From Achromobacter insuavis (GTDB lineage: Bacteria; Pseudomonadota; Gammaproteobacteria; Burkholderiales; Burkholderiaceae_B), in assembly GCF_902859645.1 (NCBI RefSeq), contig NZ_CADIJR010000033.1:1-64000 (forward strand): 64,000 nucleotides of DNA, in the 5' to 3' direction. Positions 8,979 to 17,590 of the stretch are shown in pieces. The position numbers and the translations under genes were made by a program. The notes below the pieces were generated by a model, which did no database searches, had not been told where the DNA came from, and saw only the letters and a list, made by a program, of their open reading frames with translations. Each line of letters opens with the position of its first letter. Positions within the stretch are counted from its first letter, which is position 1.

Positions 8979-10289
8979 ATGGAACACACTATGGCCCCCG
9001 GGGTCTCGCCGGCGATCCCGGCGGCTGAGGAGGACCGGATCTATCGCAAGGTGGGGTGGCGGCTGGTGCCGCTGTTGGTCGTCTGCTATGTCGTGGCCTA
9101 CCTGGACCGCGTCAACGTGGGCTTCGCCAAACTGCAGATGCTGCAGGAACTCCAGTTCAGCGAGACGGTGTACGGATTGGGCGCGGGGATATTCTTCATC
9201 GGCTATTTCCTGTTCGAGATTCCCAGCAACATCATTCTCCACAAAGTCGGCGCGCGCGTCTGGATCGCGCGGATCATGATCACCTGGGGCATCATCTCGG
9301 CGTGCATGATGTTCGTGACCAGCGTGCACATGTTCTATTTCCTGCGCTTCCTGCTGGGCGCGGCCGAGGCTGGGTTCTTCCCGGGCATCATCCTCTACCT
9401 GACGTACTGGTATCCCGCCGCCCGGCGCGGACGCATCACCACCTTCTTCATGACGGCGGTGCCGATGTCCGGCCTGATCGGCGGCCCGATCTCGGGCTGG
9501 ATCATGAGCACCTTCCACGGCGACCACGGCCTGTCCGGCTGGCAGTGGCTGTTCCTGCTCGAAGGCATCCCGTCGGTCATCATCGGCGTGCTGGTGCTGA
9601 TCTACCTGGACGACCGCATCAACAAGGCCAAGTGGCTGACCGCCAATGAAAAGGCGGTGCTGATCCGCAACATCGCGGCCGAGGAACAGCACAAGGAAGA
9701 CCCGCCGATCCGCGCCGCGCTGACGCGTCCGCGCGTGTGGGCGATGGCGCTGATCTACTTCTCGTTCGTGATGGGGCTGTACGGCGTGGGGTTCTGGATG
9801 CCGACGCTGATCAAGAGCACGGGCGTGCAAAGCCCGCTGGCGATCGGCCTGCTGACCGCCGTGCCCAACCTGTTCGCGGTGATCGGCATGATCCTGATCG
9901 CGCGCAACTCCGACCGCAACCGCGAGCGCCGCTGGCACGTGGCCATCCCGGCGCTGTGCGGCGCGGTGGGGCTGCTGTTCTCGGCGATCTGGAGCGGCAA
10001 CACGGTGCTGGCCATCCTGGCGCTGACGGTGGCCAACATCGGCATCTGCACGGTGCTGCCGCTGTTCTGGAGCCTGCCGACCGCGCTGCTGGGTGGCACG
10101 GCCGCCGCCGCCGGGATCGCGCTGATCAACTCGGTGGGCAACCTGGCGGGCTTCGTCAGTCCCTACCTGGTGGGCTGGCTCAAGGACATGACCGGCACCA
10201 CCAACACCGGCCTGTACATGCTGTCGGCGTGCCTGGTGGTCGGCGCGCTGGTGGCGCTGGCGCAGCCGGCCAAGCTGGTCAACAAGTAG
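8979..10289 (+). CDS. MFS permease, anion:cation symporter (ACS) family
   Basis: A 436-residue inner-membrane transporter with about 12 predicted transmembrane segments. It matches the ACS branch of the major facilitator superfamily (tartrate, phthalate, 4-hydroxyphenylacetate and hexuronate permeases): YLDRVNVGFAKLQM near the first helix, RFLLGAAEAGFFPGIILYL and YWYPAARRGR between helices 4 and 6. It imports an organic anion, identity unknown. ATG 8979 is preceded by GAGGAGG at 8964-8970; a TTG just upstream (8976) is less likely. No catabolic gene is adjacent; it stands alone and is closed by the hairpin terminator that follows. Confidence 0.85.
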   Translation: MEHTMAPGVSPAIPAAEEDRIYRKVGWRLVPLLVVCYVVAYLDRVNVGFAKLQMLQELQFSETVYGLGAGIFFIGYFLFEIPSNIILHKVGARVWIARIMITWGIISACMMFVTSVHMFYFLRFLLGAAEAGFFPGIILYLTYWYPAARRGRITTFFMTAVPMSGLIGGPISGWIMSTFHGDHGLSGWQWLFLLEGIPSVIIGVLVLIYLDDRINKAKWLTANEKAVLIRNIAAEEQHKEDPPIRAALTRPRVWAMALIYFSFVMGLYGVGFWMPTLIKSTGVQSPLAIGLLTAVPNLFAVIGMILIARNSDRNRERRWHVAIPALCGAVGLLFSAIWSGNTVLAILALTVANIGICTVLPLFWSLPTALLGGTAAAAGIALINSVGNLAGFVSPYLVGWLKDMTGTTNTGLYMLSACLVVGALVALAQPAKLVNK

Positions 10290-10322
10290 CCGCGCGGACC
10301 CCGCGCGGCGGGGGCTGGCAAA

Positions 10323-10358
10323 AAAAACGGGCGCATCCGCGAGGATGCGCCCGTTTTT
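10323..10358 (+). terminator. Rho-independent terminator, probably bidirectional
   Basis: A perfect 11-bp stem, CGGGCGCATCC (10328-10338) with its complement at 10343-10353, and a GCGA tetraloop. It is flanked by an A-run on the left and TTTTT on the right, so it can act in both directions: for the MFS gene and against leftward recJ transcripts. Confidence 0.9.
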
Positions 10359-10381
10359 ATTCGGTGTCGGCGAGAAGGCCT

Positions 10382-10459
10382 TTTGCCGCCGGGCCGCCCC
10401 AAGGCAAAAGCGCCCCCTCGGGGGGCAGCTAGCCCGCGTAGCGGGCGCGGCGTGGGGGC
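10382..10459. repeat. 78-bp hairpin-rich intergenic repeat, copy 1
   Basis: First of two identical 78-bp units. Each can form three stem-loops: TTTGCC (10382-10387) with GGCAAA (10403-10408), CCCCC-TC-GGGGG (10413-10424), and GCCCGC-GTA-GCGGGC (10432-10446). It lies just beyond the recJ stop. Elements of this look recur at 3' ends in Alcaligenaceae genomes, to my recollection; the function may be termination or transcript protection. Confidence 0.85.
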
Positions 10460-10463
10460 CTAC

Positions 10464-10541
10464 TTTGCCGCCGGGCCGCCCCAAGGCAAAAGCGCCCCCT
10501 CGGGGGGCAGCTAGCCCGCGTAGCGGGCGCGGCGTGGGGGC
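10464..10541. repeat. 78-bp hairpin-rich intergenic repeat, copy 2
   Basis: Second unit, base-for-base identical to the first by eye, with a 4-base spacer (period 82). It ends five bases before the recJ stop codon (10546-10548), so leftward recJ transcripts pass through both copies before the terminator. Confidence 0.85.
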
Positions 10542-10545
10542 AACA

Positions 10546-12246
10546 TCATGCGGCGTGTTCGATCACCAGCTGGACCGACACCATCCCGTTCCACACATTC
10601 TGCTCCAGCCGGTAGGCCGCCTGGATGTGCTCGGGCAGCGACTGGTCGTGGCCGAACCAGATGGCGTCGAAGCGCTGCTGGCCGCGTTCGAGCGACAGCT
10701 TCAGGTGCTTCTCGCCGACCAGGCGCTGGTTGCGCACCACGAATTCGTCCAGGAACAGCGGCGCGGCGAATCCCGCGCCCCAGACCTGCTGCTGCAGCAG
10801 GCCGGCGACCTCGGCGTTGGCGTAGCCGGATTCCAGCGACCCGTCGGTCTCGATCACGGGCTCGAAGGTGTCGCGGCCGGTCAGTTCGCGCACGGCGGCG
10901 TCGAAGGCCGGGGCGAAGGCCGGAAAGTCGTTGCGGCCCAGCGTCAGGCCGGCCGCCATGGCGTGGCCGCCGAACTTGCGGATCAGGTTGGGGTGGCGCT
11001 TGGACACCAGGTCCAGCACGTCGCGCAGGTGCACGTCGGGAATCGAACGGCCCGAGCCGCGGATCTCGTCGTCGCCGGCCGGCGCGAAGGCCAGGGTGGG
11101 GCGCCAGAATTTCTCTTTCAGGCGCGAGGCCACCAGGCCGACCACGCCCTGGTGCCAGCCCGGGTCGAACACGCAGACCGTGGCGCCGGGCGCGGCGTCG
11201 GGCGCCTCCATGGCGGCCATGGCCTGTTCGCGCATCTCGGCCTCGATGGTGCGGCGCTCGCGGTTGATGTTGTCCAGCTCGCGCGCCATCTCCAGCGCCT
11301 GGGCCTCGTCGTCGGTGGTCAGGCAGGCGATCCCCAGGCTCATGTCGGCCAGGCGGCCGGCGGCGTTGATGCGCGGGCCCAGCGCGAAGCCCAGGTCGAA
11401 GCCGTTGGCGGCGCGCGGCTCGCGGCCGGCCACGGCGAACAGGGCGCGCAGGCCGGGTTGCAGGCGGCCGCTGCGCATGCGCTGCAGGCCCTGGGTCACC
11501 AGCAGGCGGTTGTTGGCGTCGAGCTTTACCACGTCGGCCACGGTGCCCAGCGCCACCAGGTCGGACAGCGCGTCCAGGCGCGGCCCGCCATCGGGGGCGT
11601 AGACGCCGCGGCGGCGCAGCTCGGCGCGCAGCGCCAGCATCATGTAGAAGATGACGCCGACGCCCGCCAGGTTCTTGGACGGGAAGCCGCAGCCCGGCTG
11701 GTTCGGGTTGACGATGGCCAGGGCGTCCGGCAGCGTGTCGCCGGGCAGGTGGTGGTCGGTGATCACCACGCCGATGCCGGCGGCATTGGCCGCGGCCACG
11801 CCGTCGACGCTGGCGATGCCGTTGTCCACGGTGATGATGATGTCGGGCTTGCCGGCGCGGTGGCGGCAGGCCAGTTCGACCACGGCGGGCGACAGGCCGT
11901 AGCCGGTCTCGAAGCGGTTCGGCACCAGGAAGTCGACATCGGCGCCCATGGCCGACAGGGCGCGCAGGCCGACGGCGCAGGCGGTGGCGCCGTCGCAGTC
12001 ATAGTCGGCCACGATCAGCAGCTTCCTGCCGGCCTGGATGGCGTCGGCCAGCACGCCGGCGGCGTGCGCCGAATGCGTCAGGCCGGCCGGCGGCAGCAGC
12101 GCCGGCCAGGCCAGCTTGGTCTGGTCGGGATGGGTGACGCCGCGGGCCGCCCACAGGCGCGCCAGCAGCGGGTGGATGCCCGAGGCTTCCAGGGCATGGC
12201 AGGCGGCGAGGTCGGCGCGGCGGACGGTTAAGCGGGGTGAGACCAC
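10546..12246 (-). CDS. recJ: Single-stranded-DNA-specific 5'-3' exonuclease RecJ
   Basis: 566 residues (family about 570), a DHH-family nuclease that degrades single-stranded DNA from the 5' end in recombination and mismatch or base-excision repair. The metal-binding motif VADYDCDGATA is near residues 79-88 and the signature VITDHHLPG near 160-168; the DHHA1 domain has IRGSGRSIPDVHLRDVL and FGGHAMAAGL. No ATG precedes the conserved region, so GTG at 12246 is chosen, preceded by TGGAG. This start overlaps the upstream gene's end by 19 bases, which indicates coupling. Downstream are the two 78-bp repeats. Confidence 0.95.
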   Translation of the reverse strand: MVSPRLTVRRADLAACHALEASGIHPLLARLWAARGVTHPDQTKLAWPALLPPAGLTHSAHAAGVLADAIQAGRKLLIVADYDCDGATACAVGLRALSAMGADVDFLVPNRFETGYGLSPAVVELACRHRAGKPDIIITVDNGIASVDGVAAANAAGIGVVITDHHLPGDTLPDALAIVNPNQPGCGFPSKNLAGVGVIFYMMLALRAELRRRGVYAPDGGPRLDALSDLVALGTVADVVKLDANNRLLVTQGLQRMRSGRLQPGLRALFAVAGREPRAANGFDLGFALGPRINAAGRLADMSLGIACLTTDDEAQALEMARELDNINRERRTIEAEMREQAMAAMEAPDAAPGATVCVFDPGWHQGVVGLVASRLKEKFWRPTLAFAPAGDDEIRGSGRSIPDVHLRDVLDLVSKRHPNLIRKFGGHAMAAGLTLGRNDFPAFAPAFDAAVRELTGRDTFEPVIETDGSLESGYANAEVAGLLQQQVWGAGFAAPLFLDEFVVRNQRLVGEKHLKLSLERGQQRFDAIWFGHDQSLPEHIQAAYRLEQNVWNGMVSVQLVIEHAA

Positions 12247-13166
12247 CAGGCGCTCCAGTTTTTCTTGGGCGCGGGCAGCAAGCCGAGCAGGCCCCCGCGC
12301 GGTTTCAGGGTGAGAGTGGCGCTGCGGTCGTCGCCCAGCAGCAGCAGTTCGGCGGGCGCGTCCGGCAGGCCCTTGGGACCGGCCAGCGGCCGCAGGCGCT
12401 GGTCGAGCGCGGCCAGGGCGTCGAGCCAGGCGGCCCAGTCGCCGGCGCGTTGCGGTCCGTCCAGGTCGGTCATGACCTGTCCCTGGCCGGCCGGCGGCAT
12501 GGCCCACGGGGTGCCGCCGCCATACAGCCACAGGGCGTTGACCGGCGGCAGGCCGCGCGCGGCGCGGGCCTCGTTGGCCGGATGCTCATGCCACGACATC
12601 TGGATTTCATTGAGCAGGCGGCGCCATGGCCGGGTCTCGGCATCCTGGCGCCACCAGTCGTTCAGGCGCTGGCCGGCCACCGCCAGCGGACTGGCGGTCT
12701 GGGGCCGCAGGCCGTCCGGCAGGCGCAGGCGCCAGCGGGTGGCCGACAGCGCTTCGACCGCGAAGCCGGTGCCGTCGAACAGGGGGCGGGCGGTCTCGAA
12801 CAGCGCGGCGGTTTCCTCGTCGCGCAGTTCCATCAGGGCGGGGTCGAGCAGCGTGGCCTGGTCGGTGCCCAGGGCCAGGTGCACCAGTTCGGCCAGCCAG
12901 ACGGGGCCGTCTCCGGCCTGGCCGCCGGCCAGCAGCGGGCCCAGTCCGGCGCCCGGCAGCAGGCCGGCCTCGGGCGTGTAGCCCGCCTGACGCAACTGCC
13001 AGGCTTCGAACGCGGTACAGCCCTGGGTACGGATGTCGTGGGCCTGGACCCGGGCGCTGCCGGCCTGCAGCCAGCGGTGCAGCGTGGGCGCGCGCTCGGG
13101 CAGCAGCTTGGCCAGTTCTGCGGCGACGGGAAGGGCGGGCAAGGCGCCCGGAATGACGATCAACAT
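12228..13166 (-). CDS. RecJ-linked protein, phosphoglycerate-mutase-like annotation
   Basis: A 312-residue protein found immediately upstream of recJ in many Burkholderiales, where it is often labelled a cofactor-independent phosphoglycerate mutase-like or RpfE-type regulatory protein; neither role is demonstrated to my knowledge. The sequence starts with a short hydrophobic strand (MLIVIPGALPAL), is rich in Leu, Ala and Trp, and contains PVNALWLYGGGTPW, the most conserved-looking part. It lacks the serine-metal motif expected of true iPGM. Overlap with recJ suggests a shared transcript. Confidence 0.7.
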   Translation of the reverse strand: MLIVIPGALPALPVAAELAKLLPERAPTLHRWLQAGSARVQAHDIRTQGCTAFEAWQLRQAGYTPEAGLLPGAGLGPLLAGGQAGDGPVWLAELVHLALGTDQATLLDPALMELRDEETAALFETARPLFDGTGFAVEALSATRWRLRLPDGLRPQTASPLAVAGQRLNDWWRQDAETRPWRRLLNEIQMSWHEHPANEARAARGLPPVNALWLYGGGTPWAMPPAGQGQVMTDLDGPQRAGDWAAWLDALAALDQRLRPLAGPKGLPDAPAELLLLGDDRSATLTLKPRGGLLGLLPAPKKNWSAWWSHPA

Positions 13167-13308
13167 GGCCGCGATTGTAGTCGCTGGCGGGATGCCGACC
13201 CAGCGCGGGAACTAAGCCCGGCCCCGCTTGCCATAGCTTGTCATGGCTTGTCTTCCATTCCCGCAATCCGGGGACGGTTTTCCGGCCGGTTAATGCCATA
13301 ATGCGCTC

Positions 13309-14589
13309 GTGCTGAAAATACCCTACGAACTCTGGATCGGCGCCCGCTATGCCGGGTTGGCCCGGATCCGCCAGCGACGCGGCCGCCGCGATCGCTTCAT
13401 CTCTTTCATCGCCGCCAGTTCGATGGCAGGCATCGCGCTGGGCGTCGCCGCCCTGATCGTGGTGCTGTCGGTTATGAACGGTTTCCAGAAAGAGGTCCGT
13501 GACCGCATGCTGTCGGTGCTGCCGCACATCGAGCTTTACATCCCGGGCGCCGCGCCCGAGCGGGTGCTCGAACAGTGGCAGCAGTTCGCCGACGCCGCCA
13601 AGCGCAACCCCGAGGTCAAGGCCGGCGCGCCGTTCGTGGCGGCGCAGGGCATGCTGGTGCGGGGCCAGGCCTTGCGCGGCGTGCAGGTGCGCGGCATCGA
13701 CCCGGCCACCGAGGGCAACGTCTCGGACCTGCCGCGGCAGATGGTCGCGGGCAAGCTGACCGACCTGAAGCCGGGCGGCTTCGGCGTGGTGCTGGGCAAC
13801 GAGCTGGCCGACGGCATGGGCGTGAAGGTGGGCGACACGCTGCTGATGCTGGCGCCGCAGGGTTCCATCAGCCCGGCCGGCTTCGCGCCGCGCATGCGCC
13901 AGTTCACCGTGGTCGGCGTGTTCTCGTCGGGCCACTACGAATACGATTCCTCGCTGGCCTTCGTCGACAACGACGACGCCGCCAAGGTCTTCCGCGACAG
14001 CGGCACCGCCGGCGTGCGCCTGCGCGTGGCCGACATGCAGAAGGCGCCCGAAGTCGCGGCCGAGCTGCGCAACGTGCTGCCGCCGTATGTCATGGCGAGC
14101 GACTGGTCGCGCAACAACCGCACCTGGTTCGCCGCCGTGCAGACCGAAAAGCGCATGATGTTCCTGATCCTGGCGCTGATCGTCGCGGTGGCCGCGTTCA
14201 ACCTGCTGTCGTCGCTGGTGATGGCGGTCAAGGACAAGCAGTCGGACATCGCCATCCTGCGCACGCTGGGCGCCGGGCCGGGCGAAGTGGCCCGCATCTT
14301 CCTGGTGCAGGGCGCGCTGATCGGCGTCATCGGCACGCTGCTGGGCGTGGCCGGCGGTATCGTCATCGCCTACAACGTCGACGTGATCGTGCCGTTCATC
14401 GAGCGCCTGCTGGGCGTGCACTTCCTGCCGCGCGAGATCTATTTCATCAGCGCCTTGCCGTCCGACCCGCAGGTGGGCGACATCGTGACCATCGGCGTGA
14501 CCTCCCTGGTGCTGTCGTTGCTGGCGACCTTGTACCCCAGCTGGCGCGCTTCGCGCCTGCAACCCGCACAGGTGCTGCGCCATGACTGA
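13309..14589 (+). CDS. lolC: Lipoprotein-releasing ABC permease LolC/E
   Basis: A 426-residue inner-membrane subunit of the LolCDE complex, which extracts lipoproteins from the inner membrane and hands them to LolA. There is one N-terminal transmembrane segment (about residues 40-65, ending SVMNGFQ), a large periplasmic MacB-like domain, and a C-terminal FtsX domain with three membrane helices. The cytoplasmic KDKQSDIAILRTLGAG coupling motif and the C-terminal YPSWRASRLQPAQVLRHD tail are typical. GTG at 13309 is the start. The stop overlaps lolD by 8 bases. A single LolC/E gene suggests a homodimeric LolF-like arrangement, unless a second copy is elsewhere. Confidence 0.93.
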   Translation: MLKIPYELWIGARYAGLARIRQRRGRRDRFISFIAASSMAGIALGVAALIVVLSVMNGFQKEVRDRMLSVLPHIELYIPGAAPERVLEQWQQFADAAKRNPEVKAGAPFVAAQGMLVRGQALRGVQVRGIDPATEGNVSDLPRQMVAGKLTDLKPGGFGVVLGNELADGMGVKVGDTLLMLAPQGSISPAGFAPRMRQFTVVGVFSSGHYEYDSSLAFVDNDDAAKVFRDSGTAGVRLRVADMQKAPEVAAELRNVLPPYVMASDWSRNNRTWFAAVQTEKRMMFLILALIVAVAAFNLLSSLVMAVKDKQSDIAILRTLGAGPGEVARIFLVQGALIGVIGTLLGVAGGIVIAYNVDVIVPFIERLLGVHFLPREIYFISALPSDPQVGDIVTIGVTSLVLSLLATLYPSWRASRLQPAQVLRHD

Positions 14590-15271
14590 TACCCTGACTC
14601 CGGCGCTGCAGGCCGACAAGCTGGTCAAGATCTACGACGAGGGCCCGGCCCGCATCGAGGTGTTGAGCAACGTCAGCCTGACCGTGGCGCGCGGCGAGAT
14701 GGTCGCCATCGTCGGCGCGTCCGGCTCCGGCAAGAGCACGCTGCTGCACATCCTGGGCCTGCTGGACGTGCCCAGCAGCGGTTCGGTCTCGGTCGACGGC
14801 CAGCTGGCCGTGGGGCTGAGCGAAGCGAAGAAGAGCCAGGTGCGCAACCGCAGCCTGGGCTTCGTCTACCAGTTCCACCACCTGCTGCCGGAATTCTCGG
14901 CGCTGGACAACGTGGCCATGCCGCTGATCGTGCGCCGCGAGAACCGCGACAAGGCCCGCGAGGCAGCGCGCGAGGTGCTGGGCCTGGTCGGCCTGGCGGC
15001 GCGCGAAGGCCATTACCCGGGCCAGCTGTCGGGCGGCGAACGCCAGCGCGTGGCGCTGGCGCGCGCGCTGGTGACGCGGCCGGTCTGCGTGCTGGCCGAC
15101 GAGCCCACCGGCAACCTCGACCGCCACACCGCGCACAACATGTTCGAGCTGCTGACGCGGGTCAACCGCGAGTCGGGCACGGCCTTTGCCATCGTCACCC
15201 ACGATCCCGAGCTGGCGGCGCGCGCCGATCGCCAGTTGCTGATGGAAAACGGCAAGCTGGTCTCGGGCTGA
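14582..15271 (+). CDS. lolD: Lipoprotein-releasing ABC ATPase LolD
   Basis: 229 residues, the cytoplasmic ATPase of LolCDE. Walker A GASGSGKST at residues 45-53, signature LSGGERQRVALARAL, Walker B VCVLADEPTGNLD with the catalytic Glu, and H-loop IVTHDPEL. It follows the MacB/LolD pattern, including the FVYQFHHLLPEFSALDN segment after the Q-loop. It starts inside the end of lolC, showing translational coupling. Confidence 0.95.
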   Translation: MTDTLTPALQADKLVKIYDEGPARIEVLSNVSLTVARGEMVAIVGASGSGKSTLLHILGLLDVPSSGSVSVDGQLAVGLSEAKKSQVRNRSLGFVYQFHHLLPEFSALDNVAMPLIVRRENRDKAREAAREVLGLVGLAAREGHYPGQLSGGERQRVALARALVTRPVCVLADEPTGNLDRHTAHNMFELLTRVNRESGTAFAIVTHDPELAARADRQLLMENGKLVSG

Positions 15272-15330
15272 CGCTGCCCCGCCGGCGGCGCGATAATCGA
15301 GCAAGAGACCCGGGCAAGGAGACCGCGCCC

Positions 15331-16149
15331 ATGCTGATCGACACCCACTGCCACCTGGATGCCGCCGAGTTCGATGCCGACCGCCGCGAGGTGGCCGAGC
15401 ACGCGCTCGACGCCGGCGTGCAGGCCATCGTCATTCCCGCCGTCGAGCGCGCCAACTTCGGCGTGGTGCGCGACCTGGCGGCGCAGGTGGCCGGCGGCGC
15501 CTACGCGCTCGGCATCCATCCCCTCTATGTGCAGCGCGCGGTCGATGCCGACCTGGACGCCCTGCGCGAGGCCATCCGGCAATCGCTGGGCGACCCGCGC
15601 TTCGTCGCCATCGGCGAGATCGGCCTGGATTTCTTCGTGCCCGAGATCGCCTCGGGCGAGCCGCGCGCGCGGCAGGAACATTTCTATGCGGCCCAGCTGG
15701 CCATGGCGGCGGAATTCAAGCTGCCGGTGCTGCTGCATGTGCGCAAATCGCAGGACATTCTGTTGAAATACCTGCGGCGCCACGGCCGCATCGGCGGCAT
15801 CGCGCATGCCTTCAACGGCAGCGCGCAGCAGGCCCAGGCCTTTGTCGAGCAGGGCTTCGCGCTGGGGCTGGGCGGCGCCATGACCTACGAGCGGGCGTTG
15901 CAGATCCGCCGCCATGCCACCGATGTCGGCCTGCAGCACCTGGTGCTGGAAACCGACGCGCCCGATATCCCCCCGGCCTGGCTGCATCCGCCGCAACGGC
16001 GCAACCGGCCCGGCGAGCTGCGCCGCATCGCCCAGGTGCTGGCCGACCTGCGCGGCATTGCCGTGGCGCAGGTGGCGCAGGCCACCACGGCCAATGCCCT
16101 GCGGGTGTTGCCGCGGCTGTCCGCCGCCATCCTGGCCGACGACGACTGA
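15331..16149 (+). CDS. TatD-family metal-dependent hydrolase/DNase
   Basis: 272 residues, a TIM-barrel amidohydrolase-like enzyme of the TatD/YcfH family. Metal ligands are in DTHCHLD (residues 4-10), IGEIGLDFF, LLHVRKSQ and AHAFNGS, and the final Asp in LETDAPDIPP. Members have 3'-5' exonuclease or related activity in DNA repair. It lies 59 bases after lolD on the same strand and is likely in the same operon. Confidence 0.9.
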   Translation: MLIDTHCHLDAAEFDADRREVAEHALDAGVQAIVIPAVERANFGVVRDLAAQVAGGAYALGIHPLYVQRAVDADLDALREAIRQSLGDPRFVAIGEIGLDFFVPEIASGEPRARQEHFYAAQLAMAAEFKLPVLLHVRKSQDILLKYLRRHGRIGGIAHAFNGSAQQAQAFVEQGFALGLGGAMTYERALQIRRHATDVGLQHLVLETDAPDIPPAWLHPPQRRNRPGELRRIAQVLADLRGIAVAQVAQATTANALRVLPRLSAAILADDD

Positions 16150-16195
16150 CGCGGGCGCACGCGCCGCGGGCCGGCCAGGCGTTTTCCGTTAGCGC

Positions 16196-17590
16196 TCAGG
16201 CCGTCGCGCGCGGCAGCTCGATGCGCACGCTCAGGCCGTTCGGCGCGACGTTGCGCGCCGAGATCCGGCCCTTGTGCGCCGCGACGGCGGCGCGGGCGAT
16301 GCTCAGGCCCAGGCCGGCGCCGCCTTGCGGGACGTCGGCGTTCGCCGCGCTCTGGTAGAACGGCTCGAACAGATAGGCCAGTTCCTTTTCCGGCGCGCCG
16401 GGGCCGCTGTCCTCGATTTCCAGGCTGGCCTCGCCGGCGTCCGCCAGCAGGCGCACCTGGATGGCGCCGCCCGCCGGCGTGAATCGCAGCGCGTTGCGCA
16501 GCACGTTCTCGATGGCGCTGGCCAGGCTGTCGCGGTCGGCGGCCACGCGCAGCGGCGCGGGGCGGCGCCAGCCGATCGTGATGTCGCGGTCGCCGGCTTC
16601 GAAGCGCGCATCCTGCACCACGTCATCGACCACCTCGGCCAGGTCCAGCGTTTCGGTCGGCGAGGGCAGGGCGCCCATGCGGGCCAGCCGCAAGGTGCTG
16701 CCGACCAGGGCGTCCAGGCGCTCGCATTCGCGCTCGATGCGGTCCAGTTGCAGGTCCTGGCGTTCATCCTTGCGGCGCGCCAGCTCGACCCCCAGGCGCA
16801 GCCGCGCCAGCGGCGAGCGCAGCTCGTGGGCGATGTTGCGCAGCAGCTGTTCGCGGGTGTCCACCAGCGCCTGCAGGCGGCCGGCCATGGCGTCGAAGTC
16901 GCGCGCCAGCAGGCCCACTTCGTCCTGGCGCAGCGCCAGGGCGTCGGGGCTGCGCGTTTCCAGCCGGCCGGCGGCCAGCGCGCGGGCCGCCCGGCGCAGG
17001 TGATCCAGCGGCGCCGCCACGTGGCGCGTCAGCGCCCAGCAGAACGGCGCGGTGATGGCCAGGGCGAACAGCAGCAGCCCCAGCGCCACCGGCGTCAGGC
17101 CCAGCATCTCCCAGTGCGAGGAATCGAATGGCAGGAACAGCATCAGCAGCTGGCTGCGGTCCGGCAGGATCAGCAGCTGCGGGTCCCACCAGGACACCCG
17201 CAGCGCGTCGGGATCGGCGGCCACGTCGATGGCGGTGAGCATGCTGGCATCGGGCGAGGCGCGGAAGGCCGCCAGCCAGTCGCCCAGCCGGGTCGGCAGG
17301 CGGCGCCCCAGGATCTCGCGGTCCTGCGTGTCGACGATATAGATCTTCAGCGCTGAATAGCGCGCATCCATGGCGGCGAGCCACCGGCGCAGGCCGTCGG
17401 CGCCGTCGGTGCGCGCGATCTGCGTCGCATCGCGGGTGAGGTTGCCGGGATTCAGGCCGTCCAGCGAATCGACGCGGTACCAGGCCACCGCCGCGGTCAG
17501 CATCATGCCGCAGACCGTGATGATGGCCATCGCGCCCCAGAAGGTCAGGAAGGCGCGCCAGAACAGCGAGCGTATCGGCAGCCAGGCCAT
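16196..17590 (-). CDS. Sensor histidine kinase of a two-component system
   Basis: 464 residues. Two membrane segments (about 10-37 and 163-187) flank a periplasmic sensor loop; a HAMP linker follows, then the dimerisation domain with the phospho-His in NIAHELRSPLARLRLG (around 250). The ATPase domain has the N box (ENVLRNALRFTP), G1 (EDSGPG) and G2 (GGAGLGLSIA) motifs. Start ATG 17590 overlaps the response regulator stop (TGATG), so the pair is coupled. It belongs to the CpxA/PfeS/BaeS-like group. Because it is divergent from a siderophore receptor, it may sense a ferric siderophore as PfeS does; that is inference. Confidence 0.92.
   Translation of the reverse strand: MAWLPIRSLFWRAFLTFWGAMAIITVCGMMLTAAVAWYRVDSLDGLNPGNLTRDATQIARTDGADGLRRWLAAMDARYSALKIYIVDTQDREILGRRLPTRLGDWLAAFRASPDASMLTAIDVAADPDALRVSWWDPQLLILPDRSQLLMLFLPFDSSHWEMLGLTPVALGLLLFALAITAPFCWALTRHVAAPLDHLRRAARALAAGRLETRSPDALALRQDEVGLLARDFDAMAGRLQALVDTREQLLRNIAHELRSPLARLRLGVELARRKDERQDLQLDRIERECERLDALVGSTLRLARMGALPSPTETLDLAEVVDDVVQDARFEAGDRDITIGWRRPAPLRVAADRDSLASAIENVLRNALRFTPAGGAIQVRLLADAGEASLEIEDSGPGAPEKELAYLFEPFYQSAANADVPQGGAGLGLSIARAAVAAHKGRISARNVAPNGLSVRIELPRATA

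Noticed and set aside
10382-10541. Tandem repeats considered as a CRISPR array
   Set aside because: Only two 78-bp units with a 4-base spacer; no spacer diversity and no cas genes.
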